Program-made: the position numbers and the translations under genes
Source of the DNA: Saprospirales bacterium
GTDB taxonomy: Bacteria > Bacteroidota > Bacteroidia > Chitinophagales > Saprospiraceae
Direction: 5' to 3'
DNA length: 64,000 nucleotides
NCBI GenBank assembly: GCA_016703765.1
Contig: JADJBL010000002.1
Span: 124,001 to 188,000 of the forward strand
In this document: positions 45,052 to 53,914 of the stretch, in pieces
Layout of the letters: every line of letters begins with the position of its first letter
Position numbering within the stretch: position 1 is the first letter of the stretch
Notes under the pieces: generated by a model
Databases searched by the model: none
Seen by the model: the letters and a program-made list of their open reading frames with translations, nothing else
Told to the model about the DNA's origin: nothing

Positions 45052-46677
45052 CTAATAAACAATAACCTTCTCTGAAATCGGACCAATCCCATTCTCCAGT
45101 ACCACCCAATACGTTCCCGGGGCGAGGTTGGAGGTAGGGAGGGAAATCACCTGGCCGGCGAAGGCTTCGGGGGTGGCCGAAACCTGTGCCACGCGCTGCC
45201 CCAGCGCATTGAACAAGTGAAGGGTCACCGGCTCCAGATCCCTCGATCCGTATACCACCTGGATGGGCTGGCCGGAGAATAAGGGGTTGGGGAATACCCG
45301 GATCAACCTCCGGCGGTCTGCGTATTGGCCGGGGTCGTCGAGGCCGATCGGCTGCAGGGCGCCGTGCAAGTACAGGACGCTGCGGAACAAATTGAGGCGG
45401 CCGCCGGTAGCGGTGAGTCCATGAAATGTAAACAGGGAATCGACCCCGCCGAGGATCGCATCTCTTACCAACAGCGCCGTTTCCCGGGGGGAGGCTTTGG
45501 CCATCTGCGCAAAAGGAACGCTGGGGATGGAGTACAACAAGGCCACGGCGCCCGCCACATGCGGACTGGAAGCGGAGGTGCCGCCGAAGCTCTGGTCGTA
45601 ATCGCCAGGCGCAATCGTATAAACCCCTTCATCGGGTGACCCTCCCGGCGCAGCCAGGTCGATCGATTCGAGGCCGAAAGCGGCCTCCTCGTTCTTTTCA
45701 TCGTAGAAGTCGGCATTAGTCACCGCGATCAGGTAATCGCTCCGGCAGGAAGTTGGAATATCGCCTTCCAAGTCTACATCCCAGTGGCCGTTGGCCGTAG
45801 CCCCCACGCTCAGTACGCCGGCATGGCCGAGCGAATCGAAAATAGCCTCCAGAGAGGGGAAATCCGAGCAAAACACCTTGTTAAATCCGAGCGAAGCATT
45901 CGTCGCTACGATATATGCCCCTTCCGCCCCCTCGCTTTGGTTGTATTTTTTTCTCAGTTGAAAGCAATAGTCGTAGGCTTCGATGATGTTGCCGATGGTC
46001 CGGACCACCATGGGAAGCATCTGCACCTCCCAGTTTACCCCGGCAATTCCCGTATCGTTGTTGCCCCGGGCGCCGAGGATGCCCAACACTGCGGTGCCAT
46101 GGGATCTCACCGGCAGGATGGGGGTGCTGTCGTCGAAATTCCAGCCCTGCACATCGTCGGTATATCCGTTCTGGTCCTCGTCCACGAGCGGCAAGCCCTG
46201 GGACTCGGCCGTGTTGGTCCACAAATTGCCGACCAGTTCGGGGTGCTCGAGGTCGAAACCGTCGTCCATCACGGCCACCACGATCTGGTCGCCCAGCGCT
46301 GTCTGGCCTCCCGTAGCAAAGGCCCAGGCGTCAGGCGCCTGAATGCGCTCCATATTCCATTGGGCTTCGAAAAAAGGATCGTCCGGCTCTACCCCCCGGG
46401 GAACCAGGTAAAAGTTAGGTTGCAAGCCCAGAAAACCTGGAACGCGGCCCAGCTGCTCCCGGATAGAATACTCCTCCTCCCGCCCGAATTGGATCAAAAA
46501 CGCCCCCGTCCCCGCAGAAAGCGGACGTATTAAACCCACGTCCTCCAGGACCGGACATGCCAGCCCCCGCGCCATCATCAATACCCATTCGCCTTCTTTC
46601 TGCGAATCAGACAGCGGCGCTTGTGCGCGAAGGAGGAAACCCAGTAAAATCAGCAACCCAAAGAACAAAATTCTCAT
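45052..46677 (-). CDS. Subtilisin-like S8 serine peptidase, T9SS-exported
   Basis: A 541-residue secreted protease: signal peptide (to about 20), a prodomain-like region (about 25-95), then the S8 catalytic domain with Asp138 in VAVMDDGFD, His193 in RSHGTAVLG, and Ser in GGTSASSPHVAGAVAL (near 371). The C-terminal type A T9SS sorting domain (about 455-541; RVFPNPLFSGQPIQVVYG) should send it to the surface. The sequence GNNDTGIAGVNWEVQ and the oxyanion-hole region look intact. It may digest proteins outside the cell. Confidence 0.93.
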   Translation of the reverse strand: MRILFFGLLILLGFLLRAQAPLSDSQKEGEWVLMMARGLACPVLEDVGLIRPLSAGTGAFLIQFGREEEYSIREQLGRVPGFLGLQPNFYLVPRGVEPDDPFFEAQWNMERIQAPDAWAFATGGQTALGDQIVVAVMDDGFDLEHPELVGNLWTNTAESQGLPLVDEDQNGYTDDVQGWNFDDSTPILPVRSHGTAVLGILGARGNNDTGIAGVNWEVQMLPMVVRTIGNIIEAYDYCFQLRKKYNQSEGAEGAYIVATNASLGFNKVFCSDFPSLEAIFDSLGHAGVLSVGATANGHWDVDLEGDIPTSCRSDYLIAVTNADFYDEKNEEAAFGLESIDLAAPGGSPDEGVYTIAPGDYDQSFGGTSASSPHVAGAVALLYSIPSVPFAQMAKASPRETALLVRDAILGGVDSLFTFHGLTATGGRLNLFRSVLYLHGALQPIGLDDPGQYADRRRLIRVFPNPLFSGQPIQVVYGSRDLEPVTLHLFNALGQRVAQVSATPEAFAGQVISLPTSNLAPGTYWVVLENGIGPISEKVIVY

Positions 46678-46688
46678 TCTAAAAAATA

Positions 46689-46736
46689 TTTCAACTTTTC
46701 AACTTTTCAACTTTTCAACTTTTCAACTTTTCAACT
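46689..46736. repeat. One-armed array of six TTTTCAAC repeats (R6)
   Basis: Six tandem copies of TTTTCAAC, the same 8-nt unit as in R3 and R4, but with no complementary left arm. It fills the 57-nt gap between the S8 peptidase start and the stop of the BtuF-like gene. Without the second arm it cannot make a large hairpin. Confidence 0.9.
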
Positions 46737-47526
46737 AAACCTCCTTCCTCAAAGCCCGGATATACCGCACCGCTTCCAGCAGACGGCTCCCATACCAGGA
46801 AAACATTTCTCCGTTCACCAAACGAATAACGCTTTCAGGGCAGATTTCGCGGAAATGGGCCATGTGTTTTTCCGAAAAAGGGAAAGGTTCGGACGAAAGC
46901 AGGATGAGCTCCGGGTTGGCGCTCTGAAGGTCGGCGTCTGTGATCTCCGGGTAACGGGGGTGGCGGCTGAACACATTTTTAAAACCGGCCAGGCGCAGCA
47001 TGGAGTCGATGAAGGTATTGGCGCCGGCGGCCATGACGGGCTGATTCCAGATCAAATAGGCCGCTCTTTTGGCCGGCCATTTTTCGGCGCGAAGCCTGGA
47101 AAATTCTCCCTGCACTTTAAGCGACAGCACGGTGGCCGCTTCGGCCTTGCCGGTCAGCTCGCCTATCCTGCGGATCATCTCCAGCGCATCGTCCGGTTTT
47201 ACGACATCGCTGATCCAGACCGGAAAACGCTCTTCCAGCCATTCGATCTGCTCCTTTTCGTTCTCCTCCTTATTGGCGATCACCAGGTCGGGCTTCAGGG
47301 CCGCAATCTGGTCCAGATGCAGAGATTTGGTACCCCCCAGCTTGGGTTTAAATCGAAACTGGTCCTCCGGGTGGATGCAAAATTTGGTGATGCCCGCAAT
47401 TTCCCGCTCCAAACCCAGGTAGAACAACAACTCGGTTTGGGAGGGGACGAGGGACACGATCCGCTGCGGGGGGAAGGATGAAAGGCTCACCCTGCGCTCC
47501 ATCTGGTCGATGAAAATTCGCTTCAT
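46735..47526 (-). CDS. BtuF-like helical-backbone metal receptor / cobalamin-binding protein
   Basis: A 263-residue class III substrate-binding fold: QRIVSLVPSQTELLFYLGLE and KPDLVIANKEENEKEQIEWL are the standard motifs. No signal peptide or lipobox is present, so it stays in the cytoplasm or is not a classical ABC-transporter receptor; such forms are found in many Bacteroidota. Ligand could be cobalamin or an iron chelate; no btuCD genes are near. It is followed 4 nt upstream by the DUF1684 gene, so they form an operon. Confidence 0.85.
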   Translation of the reverse strand: MKRIFIDQMERRVSLSSFPPQRIVSLVPSQTELLFYLGLEREIAGITKFCIHPEDQFRFKPKLGGTKSLHLDQIAALKPDLVIANKEENEKEQIEWLEERFPVWISDVVKPDDALEMIRRIGELTGKAEAATVLSLKVQGEFSRLRAEKWPAKRAAYLIWNQPVMAAGANTFIDSMLRLAGFKNVFSRHPRYPEITDADLQSANPELILLSSEPFPFSEKHMAHFREICPESVIRLVNGEMFSWYGSRLLEAVRYIRALRKEV

Positions 47527-47530
47527 GGGC

Positions 47531-48139
47531 TCAATGTTCCTTTATAAAGTCTTTTTCTCCGGCCTCGATCGAATAATTCAGGTGGTTGACGGAAGGGGGG
47601 ATGGGGCAATTATATCCCTCCGAAAACGCGCAGTAGGGATTGTACGCCAGGTTGAAATCTATGGTGATCCGGCCCCCGGCGATATCCAGAAGGGAAAGGT
47701 CGAGGTAGCGGCCCCCGCCATAGGTGTTTTCCCCGTTGCTCCAATCTTTGAAGGGCAGGAACAGGTGGTTCTTATAGATCTCCATTTGTTGAAGCATCAG
47801 GTTGCGGTACACGGCCAGGCGGAGGGTATCTTCCCCGAGGGCAAATTGCAGCCAGCCGTGCTGGACAAAGGTCTTGGTCTTTCCGCTGGAAGTGGGCATG
47901 TCAAAGGGTTCGGCCTCCGGGGTCGGGATAAAATCGGCCAGGACTTTGTAGCGCGGGTCGGGCGGGTAAAAATCCAGGTAAGCCGTGTCCGATGCCGTCA
48001 ATGGCGCCCGTTCGCCGGTGATCAGGTCGCGGGCGTATTGATGCCGGTGTTGGGAAATACCGCTCAGGTAGCTGCTGTCTGCTTGCCCGGCCAGGGGAAA
48101 GGAGAGGGCGAGGAGAAAAAGAAGCAAGGCTATTCGCAT
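47531..48139 (-). CDS. DUF1684 family secreted protein
   Basis: A 202-residue protein with a signal peptide (to about 19). The body has the DUF1684 features GGGRYLDLSLLDIAGG and NPYCAFSEGYNCPIPPSVNHL (Cys pair and GY-CPIPP motif). DUF1684 has no firm function; the CxF...CP motif may hold a disulfide. It lies 4 nt from the BtuF-like gene and 6 nt from the beta-propeller gene, so all three look cotranscribed. Confidence 0.88.
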   Translation of the reverse strand: MRIALLLFLLALSFPLAGQADSSYLSGISQHRHQYARDLITGERAPLTASDTAYLDFYPPDPRYKVLADFIPTPEAEPFDMPTSSGKTKTFVQHGWLQFALGEDTLRLAVYRNLMLQQMEIYKNHLFLPFKDWSNGENTYGGGRYLDLSLLDIAGGRITIDFNLAYNPYCAFSEGYNCPIPPSVNHLNYSIEAGEKDFIKEH

Positions 48140-48145
48140 GACACC

Positions 48146-49042
48146 TTATAATTGTCCGACCAAAGCGAGCTTTCCGTCTCCGCTGACCGCCATCCGGGTG
48201 ATAGATTTGATGTTATAACTCCGCAGATCGGCGATTTCCACCCAGCCCTTGTCGCTTTTGGCCGGGTTGAAGCGGAAGATCCGGCTGGCATTACCCATGA
48301 GAAAGGAGCCGTCGTCGAGGATGACGAAATCCTCGCTGCCGTCCGGAACTCCGGTGATGGTTTTGAATCCGAAATTGGGGTCCAGCAGGTTGAGTTCGCA
48401 GAGCGACCATTTGGTGGGGCTTTCCTTTTTAATGAAGGCCACGTTGCCGTTTTTCAGCCGCTGAAAGCAGCGGCCCACGTCGCTGGTAATTTTTTTATAA
48501 GACCCATCGGAGGTATTGGCGATGATGAGCAGGGTCGGATTGCCCACCACGTGCAGGAGCACATTGCGCTGGTTGATCCAGTGGTAGTAGCCGATATTTC
48601 GGATGGTGGGAAAAACCGGTTTGCCCTTTTCCAGGCGGTCGATCGGAAACTGCCAGAGCCGTTGGGTCCGGTCGGCGTCGCTTTCCACCCGCACGGCAGA
48701 AAAAAAGTAGGCATTGGGCGTCAGCATCGGCGAATATTCCGACTCCTTGGTGGCGGTGACCCGCATTTTGGTGCCCTTGGTCAGATGAAGGGCGTAAATA
48801 TCCGTCTGGGAAGTATCTCGCAGACTGCGAACGGTCAGATACAGTTCTTCGTTGGAGACCCAGTAAGGCTGGTTGTTGTAGCCGATGGGGTTGAACGAAG
48901 TCAGCATTTTGGGGCTGGTCAGCCGGAGCGCGTCCTCTTCCATCTTCAATTGGAAAAGGTAGACGTGACTTGTCGAGATTTGGGCAGATAGGTGAAAAAC
49001 CGGACAGGCCAGTAAAAAGAATAGCAAACATTGCCGTATCAT
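48146..49042 (-). CDS. Secreted beta-propeller-like (TolB/WD40-like) protein
   Basis: A 298-residue protein: signal peptide (to about 20), then repeated strands of the form YWVSNEELYLTV, SEYSPMLTPNAYFFSA and FVILDDGSFLMGN, suggesting a six- or seven-bladed propeller similar to TolB. No T9SS sorting domain. It is first in the operon with DUF1684 and the BtuF-like protein. It may bind a periplasmic partner; the function is unknown. Confidence 0.78.
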   Translation of the reverse strand: MIRQCLLFFLLACPVFHLSAQISTSHVYLFQLKMEEDALRLTSPKMLTSFNPIGYNNQPYWVSNEELYLTVRSLRDTSQTDIYALHLTKGTKMRVTATKESEYSPMLTPNAYFFSAVRVESDADRTQRLWQFPIDRLEKGKPVFPTIRNIGYYHWINQRNVLLHVVGNPTLLIIANTSDGSYKKITSDVGRCFQRLKNGNVAFIKKESPTKWSLCELNLLDPNFGFKTITGVPDGSEDFVILDDGSFLMGNASRIFRFNPAKSDKGWVEIADLRSYNIKSITRMAVSGDGKLALVGQL

Positions 49043-49091
49043 AGCGTTCTATATTTATTAAGCAAATTTGCGAAAAAATTGCCACCCTGCT

Positions 49092-50948
49092 ATGAAAAAA
49101 GGAATTCACCTGCTTTTTGGTCTTTTTGGTTTTTGGTTCGACACTCTATTCCCAACCGGTTATTTCCCTGGTAGAGATCGCCGCCGGTTTTTCCAAGCCG
49201 GTCGATATCTCCCATGCCAACGATTCGCGCCTCTTCATCACCGAACAGGCCGGCGTGATCAAAATCCTCAGGGAGAACGGCCAGATCGATCCCGGACCTT
49301 TCCTCGAAATTACTGATCGGGTCAACGATAGTGGAAACGAAAGGGGCTTGCTCGGGCTTGCCTTTCACCCCGACTTTTCCAACAACGGATATTTTTTCGT
49401 CAATTACACCGGCAGCGGCGGGCATACCCGGGTTTCCCGCTTCAACCTTTTGCCGGGCAACCCGGAAAAAGGCGATCCAAACAGCGAGCTCATCCTCCTC
49501 ACGATCAACCAGCCGTATTCAAACCACAATGGCGGCGACCTGGTCTTCGGCCCCGACGGCTACCTCTACATCGGCATGGGCGACGGAGGCTCTGGCGGCG
49601 ACCCCCAAAACCACGGGCAGACGCTTACCTCCCTGCTGGGGAAGATGCTGCGCATCGACGTAAATAACCAGGATGCCGGGCTCAACTACGTCATCCCCCC
49701 GACAATCCCTTTGTCTCCGATACCCTCAATATCCGCGACGAGATCTGGGCCATCGGCCTGAGAAACCCCTGGCGCTTCAGCTTCGACCGCCTGACCGGCG
49801 ATCTGTGGATCGGCGACGTGGGCCAGGAGGAGTGGGAGGAGATCGATTTTCAACCCGCAGGAAGCCCGGGCGGACTGAACTACGGCTGGCGCTGCTATGA
49901 AGGAACCCACGCATACAATACCAACAGTTGCGGACCCATTGGCAACTACATCCCCCCTGTGTACGACTACTCCCAAACCGTCACCGGCGGCTGCTCCGTC
50001 ACCGGCGGCTATGTGTACCGAGGCTGCGCCTACCCCAACCTGTGGGGATATTACCTCTTCGCCGACTACTGCAACGGCCAGTTTTGGGCCATCGCCCCCA
50101 GCGACGTGGGAGGCTGGCAGGTGCAAACCCTGAGCAACCTGGCCAACCTGCAATACACCTCATTCGGAGAAAATTACGTGGGCGAGCTATTCGTAACCGC
50201 CCACAGCCAGGGGAAGATCTACCGCGTCACCGAAACGAGCGGTCCCTCTTTTGCAATAGATGCTACCGTCCAGGATGAAACCTGCGAAGGAGCAGGCGAC
50301 GGCGCCATCGCGCTGAGCTGGCCTCCCGTCAACGAGCCCCTTGAGTTGCTTTGGGAAAACCAGGACACGAGCGCCATGCTGGATAGCCTCGTCGCCGGCA
50401 CTTACTGCGCGACCTATTCCGGCGGAAACGGTTGCCAGAGCTCTTTATGCGTGGAGGTGGGGCAAGGGGTCTTCGAAGCCCCGGACATCCAATGGAATGA
50501 CACCATCCTTGCAGTGCCTGCGGGATTTGTAAGCTATCAGTGGTACCTGGATGGAACCCTTATCGAGGGCGCGCAAGATTCGACCTTTATGCCGCTCATA
50601 ACAGGCGCTTACTCCGTGGAGGTGACCAATGATGCGGGTTGCCTGGCGGGCTCTTCGCCCTTTACGGTGGTCATCAATAATGTAAGGGAACAAAGCGGCG
50701 ACGTAAGCTGGAATATAAGCCCCAACCCATTTTCAACCTCCTGGGATTTTTTCCTGGAAATGAAAAAAGCAGGCCATGTCGATCTCGAAGTTTTTCAGCT
50801 AAATGGCCTGTCCGTATGGCGTCAATCCTGGAAGAACACCTCGAGGATCGAATCCCGGATCGATGCAAACGCCTGGCCAAAGGGCGCTTATTGGGTCAGG
50901 CTCAGCACGGAAAAGGGCCAGTGGACGGACCAAATCCTCAAACAGTAA
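49092..50948 (+). CDS. PQQ-dependent sugar dehydrogenase-like protein, T9SS-exported, two frameshifts
   Basis: About 618 residues after repair. Signal peptide MKKGIHLLLVFLVFGSTLYSQ, a six-bladed glucose/sorbosone dehydrogenase propeller (GLLGLAFHPDFSNNGYFFVNYT, HNGGDLVFGPDGYLYIGMGDGGSGGDPQ, AIGLRNPWRFSFD), then Ig-like repeats and a T9SS sorting domain (about 540-618; NISPNPFSTSWDFFLEM). Repairs: the T5 run 49114-49118 should be T4 (the frame before it starts with the signal peptide ATG), and the C6 run 49695-49700 should be C7 (giving IPPDNPFVSDTLNIRDEIWA). The ATG at 49092 is the only start with a proper signal peptide. Substrate unknown. Confidence 0.85.
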
Positions 50949-50962
50949 TTTGCTCAAGTAAC

Positions 50963-51075
50963 GATGTTACGCACAAAAGGGTTTGAAGGGAGAAGGCCGA
51001 TTAACGGGGCTTTACGAGCCTAACAATCCCTTTCAATCCTCCAATCCCCAATAAACATCTCTTGTGCGTAACATC
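50963..51075. repeat. 113-nt element with 14-bp terminal inverted repeats (R9)
   Basis: GATGTTACGCACAA (50963-50976) and its exact complement (51062-51075) bound an 85-nt core. Inner parts (GGGTTTGAAGGGA and TCCCTTTCAATCC) also partly pair. It fills the convergent gap between the sugar dehydrogenase and the DUF3298 gene. It could be a MITE-like element or a large terminator; no target duplication was seen at the edges. Confidence 0.75.
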
Positions 51076-51077
51076 AG

Positions 51078-51875
51078 CTATAAGATATTGTCCAGATTCA
51101 GCAGGCCCTCGAGTTTTTCGTAGGGAATGAGATATTCCGTCGGCCCGAGGGCGTATGCTCCGGCCTCGTAGACATTGTAAATCATGTAGAGGCCTTCGGA
51201 GGTAAAGACGAAATTGGACGGAAGGCTGAACGGCTCTCCGAAAAAATATCCCTCCTCCTGCAAATTGGCGGTTTCGGGGAGACCCCGGGTCAATTTGAAT
51301 TCTTTTTCGGCAAGCTGCATAAAACCGGCGCGATTGGTCATCATTTTATCCAGAAGGAGAAGTTCGCCGGAGGGGAGCAGGAAATTGAAGGTATTGGAAT
51401 AGCCCACCGGATGTGCGCCGCCCGTGAAAGAGGAGATCATCAGTTCTATCGACGCAATTTTGGGCGAATTGAGGTGAATTTCGTGCCCCATTTCGATCGA
51501 CCAGCCCAGCACGTAATCCGGGGCTTCTGCCAAAAAACTCTTGTAGCTGGCCACAAATTGGTCGGCCAGCTGTTCCAGGTTTTTGGAATCGCTTTCCTCG
51601 GGGTTGAGCGTGATCAGCACCTGGCTCATGGCGTGCCGGATGGAGTCGTTGATCCGTGCAGCCAGCGGCCCCTTGGCCTCGTCTGCAAGAGGATATACCA
51701 TTTCAAGCCGCACGCAGGCGCCGCCTTCCGTATCGCAGCCCGGGCCGTCTTGCCTTTCGAGGGTTGCGGTGGAGAAATTCAAGCCGGTGGATTGCTGGCC
51801 TTTCGCGGAATTATTTTGGCAGGAGATCAGGGCAATGGCCGCAAGGAAAAGGGCAGCGAGAGCGGGGCTTTTCAT
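51078..51875 (-). CDS. DUF3298/RsiV-like lipoprotein
   Basis: A 265-residue lipoprotein (lipobox LISCQ, Cys19). The C-terminal half carries a DUF3298-like (RsiV/PdaC) domain: GGAHPVGYSNTFNFLLPSGELLLLDKM followed by TRGLPETANLQEEGYFFGE and LYMIYNVYEAGAYALGPTEYLIPYEKL. The N-terminal part is a DUF4163-type partner. In other bacteria such domains bind lysozyme or peptidoglycan. Its gene is 6 nt from the cohesin lipoprotein gene, which lies upstream on the same strand, suggesting one operon. Confidence 0.87.
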   Translation of the reverse strand: MKSPALAALFLAAIALISCQNNSAKGQQSTGLNFSTATLERQDGPGCDTEGGACVRLEMVYPLADEAKGPLAARINDSIRHAMSQVLITLNPEESDSKNLEQLADQFVASYKSFLAEAPDYVLGWSIEMGHEIHLNSPKIASIELMISSFTGGAHPVGYSNTFNFLLPSGELLLLDKMMTNRAGFMQLAEKEFKLTRGLPETANLQEEGYFFGEPFSLPSNFVFTSEGLYMIYNVYEAGAYALGPTEYLIPYEKLEGLLNLDNIL

Positions 51876-51881
51876 AAATAA

Positions 51882-52433
51882 TTATTGAATGGTGATGGTG
51901 GCGCGTTTGAAGGCCAGGCCCAACAGCTGTTCGGCCGAATTGCTGATCTCGATGACTACGGGCTCGCTGGAGAAAAAGACCTGGTCGGAGGTTCCGGGCT
52001 CGCCGATAGCTGCAAAGCAGACCTTGTAAATAGGTGTGTTGTCGGGAAGGGTGATGCCTTGTACGGCCAGATCAAACCATGCGGTGCCCATTTTCCCCTG
52101 GTCGGTGCGGTTCAATCCAAAGTTATTGAGGGAAAGGTCCTTGAGCTTCAGTCCGTCGACTTTGAGGAATTTAAGGGCTTTTGGATTCCAGTTCATGCTG
52201 TATTGCATGGAGAGGATGTTGTTGAAATCGCGGACGGCGATATCCAGGCAAACCGTGTCGCCTTTGGAAACGGTTTGGTCTGCGATGACGAAACGGATTT
52301 CCTGGGGGTTGGAGGAATTAACGGGAACCGTAGCGCCGGCATCGGCTGCTTTTTCGGCCGTTTCGGAGTTGGAATTGCAAGCCCCGGAAAAAAGGGGGAG
52401 GAGCGACAGGAATATCAATTTAACAAGCTGCAT
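51882..52433 (-). CDS. Cohesin-domain lipoprotein
   Basis: A 183-residue lipoprotein (lipobox FSGAC, Cys19). Start at 52433 (MQLVKLIFLS) because the long open frame upstream reads through unrelated sequence. Residues about 44-183 read as a cohesin domain: IRFVIADQTVSKGDTVCLDIAVRDF, LSMQYSMNWNPKALKFLKVDG, and PIYKVCFAAIGEPG match the pattern VxxxxxxxGDxxxvpvxxxxf...G...fxlxydpxvl. Cohesins bind dockerins; this one would sit on the envelope, with a dockerin protein at 8724 as a possible partner. The cohesin assignment is moderately sure; no cellulosome is implied. Confidence 0.72.
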   Translation of the reverse strand: MQLVKLIFLSLLPLFSGACNSNSETAEKAADAGATVPVNSSNPQEIRFVIADQTVSKGDTVCLDIAVRDFNNILSMQYSMNWNPKALKFLKVDGLKLKDLSLNNFGLNRTDQGKMGTAWFDLAVQGITLPDNTPIYKVCFAAIGEPGTSDQVFFSSEPVVIEISNSAEQLLGLAFKRATITIQ

Positions 52434-52507
52434 GTTATGGGAATTTTTTTCCGGCACAAAGGTAGGAAAATTCCGGCAGCCAAGCTGTGCAAGGGATAGG
52501 CGGGCAT

Positions 52508-52540
52508 AAAAAAGGCGGAGAAATGACTTCTCCGCCTTTT
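52508..52540 (-). terminator. Intrinsic terminator of the AT-hook gene
   Basis: A 13-bp stem (52510-52522 with 52528-52540) with a 5-nt loop. The plus-strand A-run (52508-52513) gives a U-run on the minus strand, so it ends the AT-hook gene (52579-53503). Confidence 0.88.
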
Positions 52541-52578
52541 GGCCCGGGATCGGTCCGGGTATCAGTAAGTTAGACCGT

Positions 52579-53503
52579 TCAAGCTTTCTTTCCGTTCTTT
52601 TGTTCTTCGCCGGAGGCTGATTTATTAGCGCCCCATTCGGCAAGTCCATAGGCATAGCCTTTTCCGGGGTAATTCGTTTTGACGAGGTCTCTGCGCTTGT
52701 TAGCCAGCTTGTGGATGCTTCGGTTCAGCTTGCCGCGGAGATCGATGTCGCTCATGGTGACTTTATCCTTTTTGTTCTTGGCCTTGGCCATGTCCATGAT
52801 ATCTGCGTTGACCATGGGCTTTTTGGCGTCCCTGATTGAATTCATAATGAACAAGTCCCACTCTGAGAGCCGATAGCCTTTGGCTTTGCTTTCCTCTCCT
52901 TTCAAACTGAGCTTGGGCGATTTTTTAGCTGTTTTTTCTGCCTTTGGCGCTTTTGGCGCCTTTGGAGCTTTGAGCGCTTTTGCTGTTTTTTTTGGCGCTT
53001 TTTCCGCTTTTAATGCTTTGGTTTTTTTCGGAGCCTTGGGCCTTCGGAGCTTTCAGAGCTTTTGCTTTTGCTGTTTTTGACGCTTTAGCGGGTTTGGGAG
53101 CAGGAGTTGCTACTGTTTTTGTCGCTAAGGGCGCGCTTTCGGTTTTTTTCGGACGTCCTCTACCGCGTTTGGGAGCGGAGTCGTTTTTGTAAGCAGGTTC
53201 CTGAGTTTTTTCCTTGCGAGGCCTGCCTCTCCCTTTTTTCGGGCCTTCCGGCTTCGCTTCGGGTTTGGAGGCTACTTTAGCGATTGCTTTAACTGCTGTC
53301 TTTTTCTCAGGTTTGGCGACGGATTTTTTCGAAGCGTCCTTTTTCGTTTCCTTTTCCGATTTTCCGTATAGTTCTTTCACACGGTCCAGGTTATCCTGTG
53401 CCTGCTGAAGGAGGTAAGTCAATTGCCGCACTTCGGAAGAGTACCGACCAATAAGGCCGTCCAAATCCTGGGCGTCGACCAGATTTGCATTTTTGTTCAT
53501 CAT
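52579..53503 (-). CDS. Histone-H1/AT-hook-like nucleoid protein, one frameshift
   Basis: About 307 residues after repair. Residues 1-50 form a coiled-coil; residues 50-215 are a Lys/Ala/Pro-rich H1-like tail with two AT-hooks, GRGRPRK (91-97) and GRGRPKK (114-120); residues about 215-300 are a compact domain (YRLSEWDLFIMNSIRDAKKPM...LANKRRDLVKTNYPGKGYAYGLAEWG) with the look of a winged helix. The frame is lost at a GGG run (53038-53040); removing one G gives the regular KAPKAKAPKKTKALKAEKAP repeat. It should bind AT-rich DNA and may organise the nucleoid. It has its own terminator. Confidence 0.8.
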
Positions 53504-53914
53504 CGAATGATTTAAGATTGAGAAAATATGTTGTTAAATGAATGCTTTTGAGTTCCAAATAATAAAACCATCACCGGGAAAAATCAGGGTTTCCGGTGAA
53601 AAGGGTAGAATTTTAAAGTAGTCCAAAGGTGTGGAAAATCGCAAACAGGGCTTTTAAAACAGTCGAATTGCATATTACTGCAACTTGAAAAAATATAATT
53701 AAGAGGGTTTGCGGCTTGACTATAACATTAATTAAAATCGATAGAAGGATTTTTTTGGGCAATAAAACCCAATCCTTATCCCGCGAGGGCAAAGAAATGG
53801 GGTGTTAGTTTGAATTCATTCCGTAATTCGGGCGAAAAGTCGGAAAAAAACAGTTAAAAAGCAAGAAAATAAAGGCTAAAAATTAATTTTTGCGATTTTT
53901 AGAGTCTTTGGCTT
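53504..53914. other. 411-nt AT-rich non-coding stretch
   Basis: No open frame of interest. Visible: a TGTGGAAAA word (53630-53638), an imperfect hairpin AAGGATT...AATCCTT (about 53743-53776) and several A/T tracts. It must carry the promoter of the AT-hook gene (minus strand), but no TAnnTTTG match was found. Confidence 0.4.

Noticed and set aside
46689..46736. CRISPR-like repeat array
   Set aside because: Units are 8 nt with no spacers, and no cas genes are present; the same holds for the other arrays.
51078..52433. Possible cellulosome locus
   Set aside because: One cohesin-like lipoprotein without glycoside hydrolases or multiple dockerins nearby is not a cellulosome.
53504..53914. Second origin-like site
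   Set aside because: Only one TGTGGAAAA word and no cluster.
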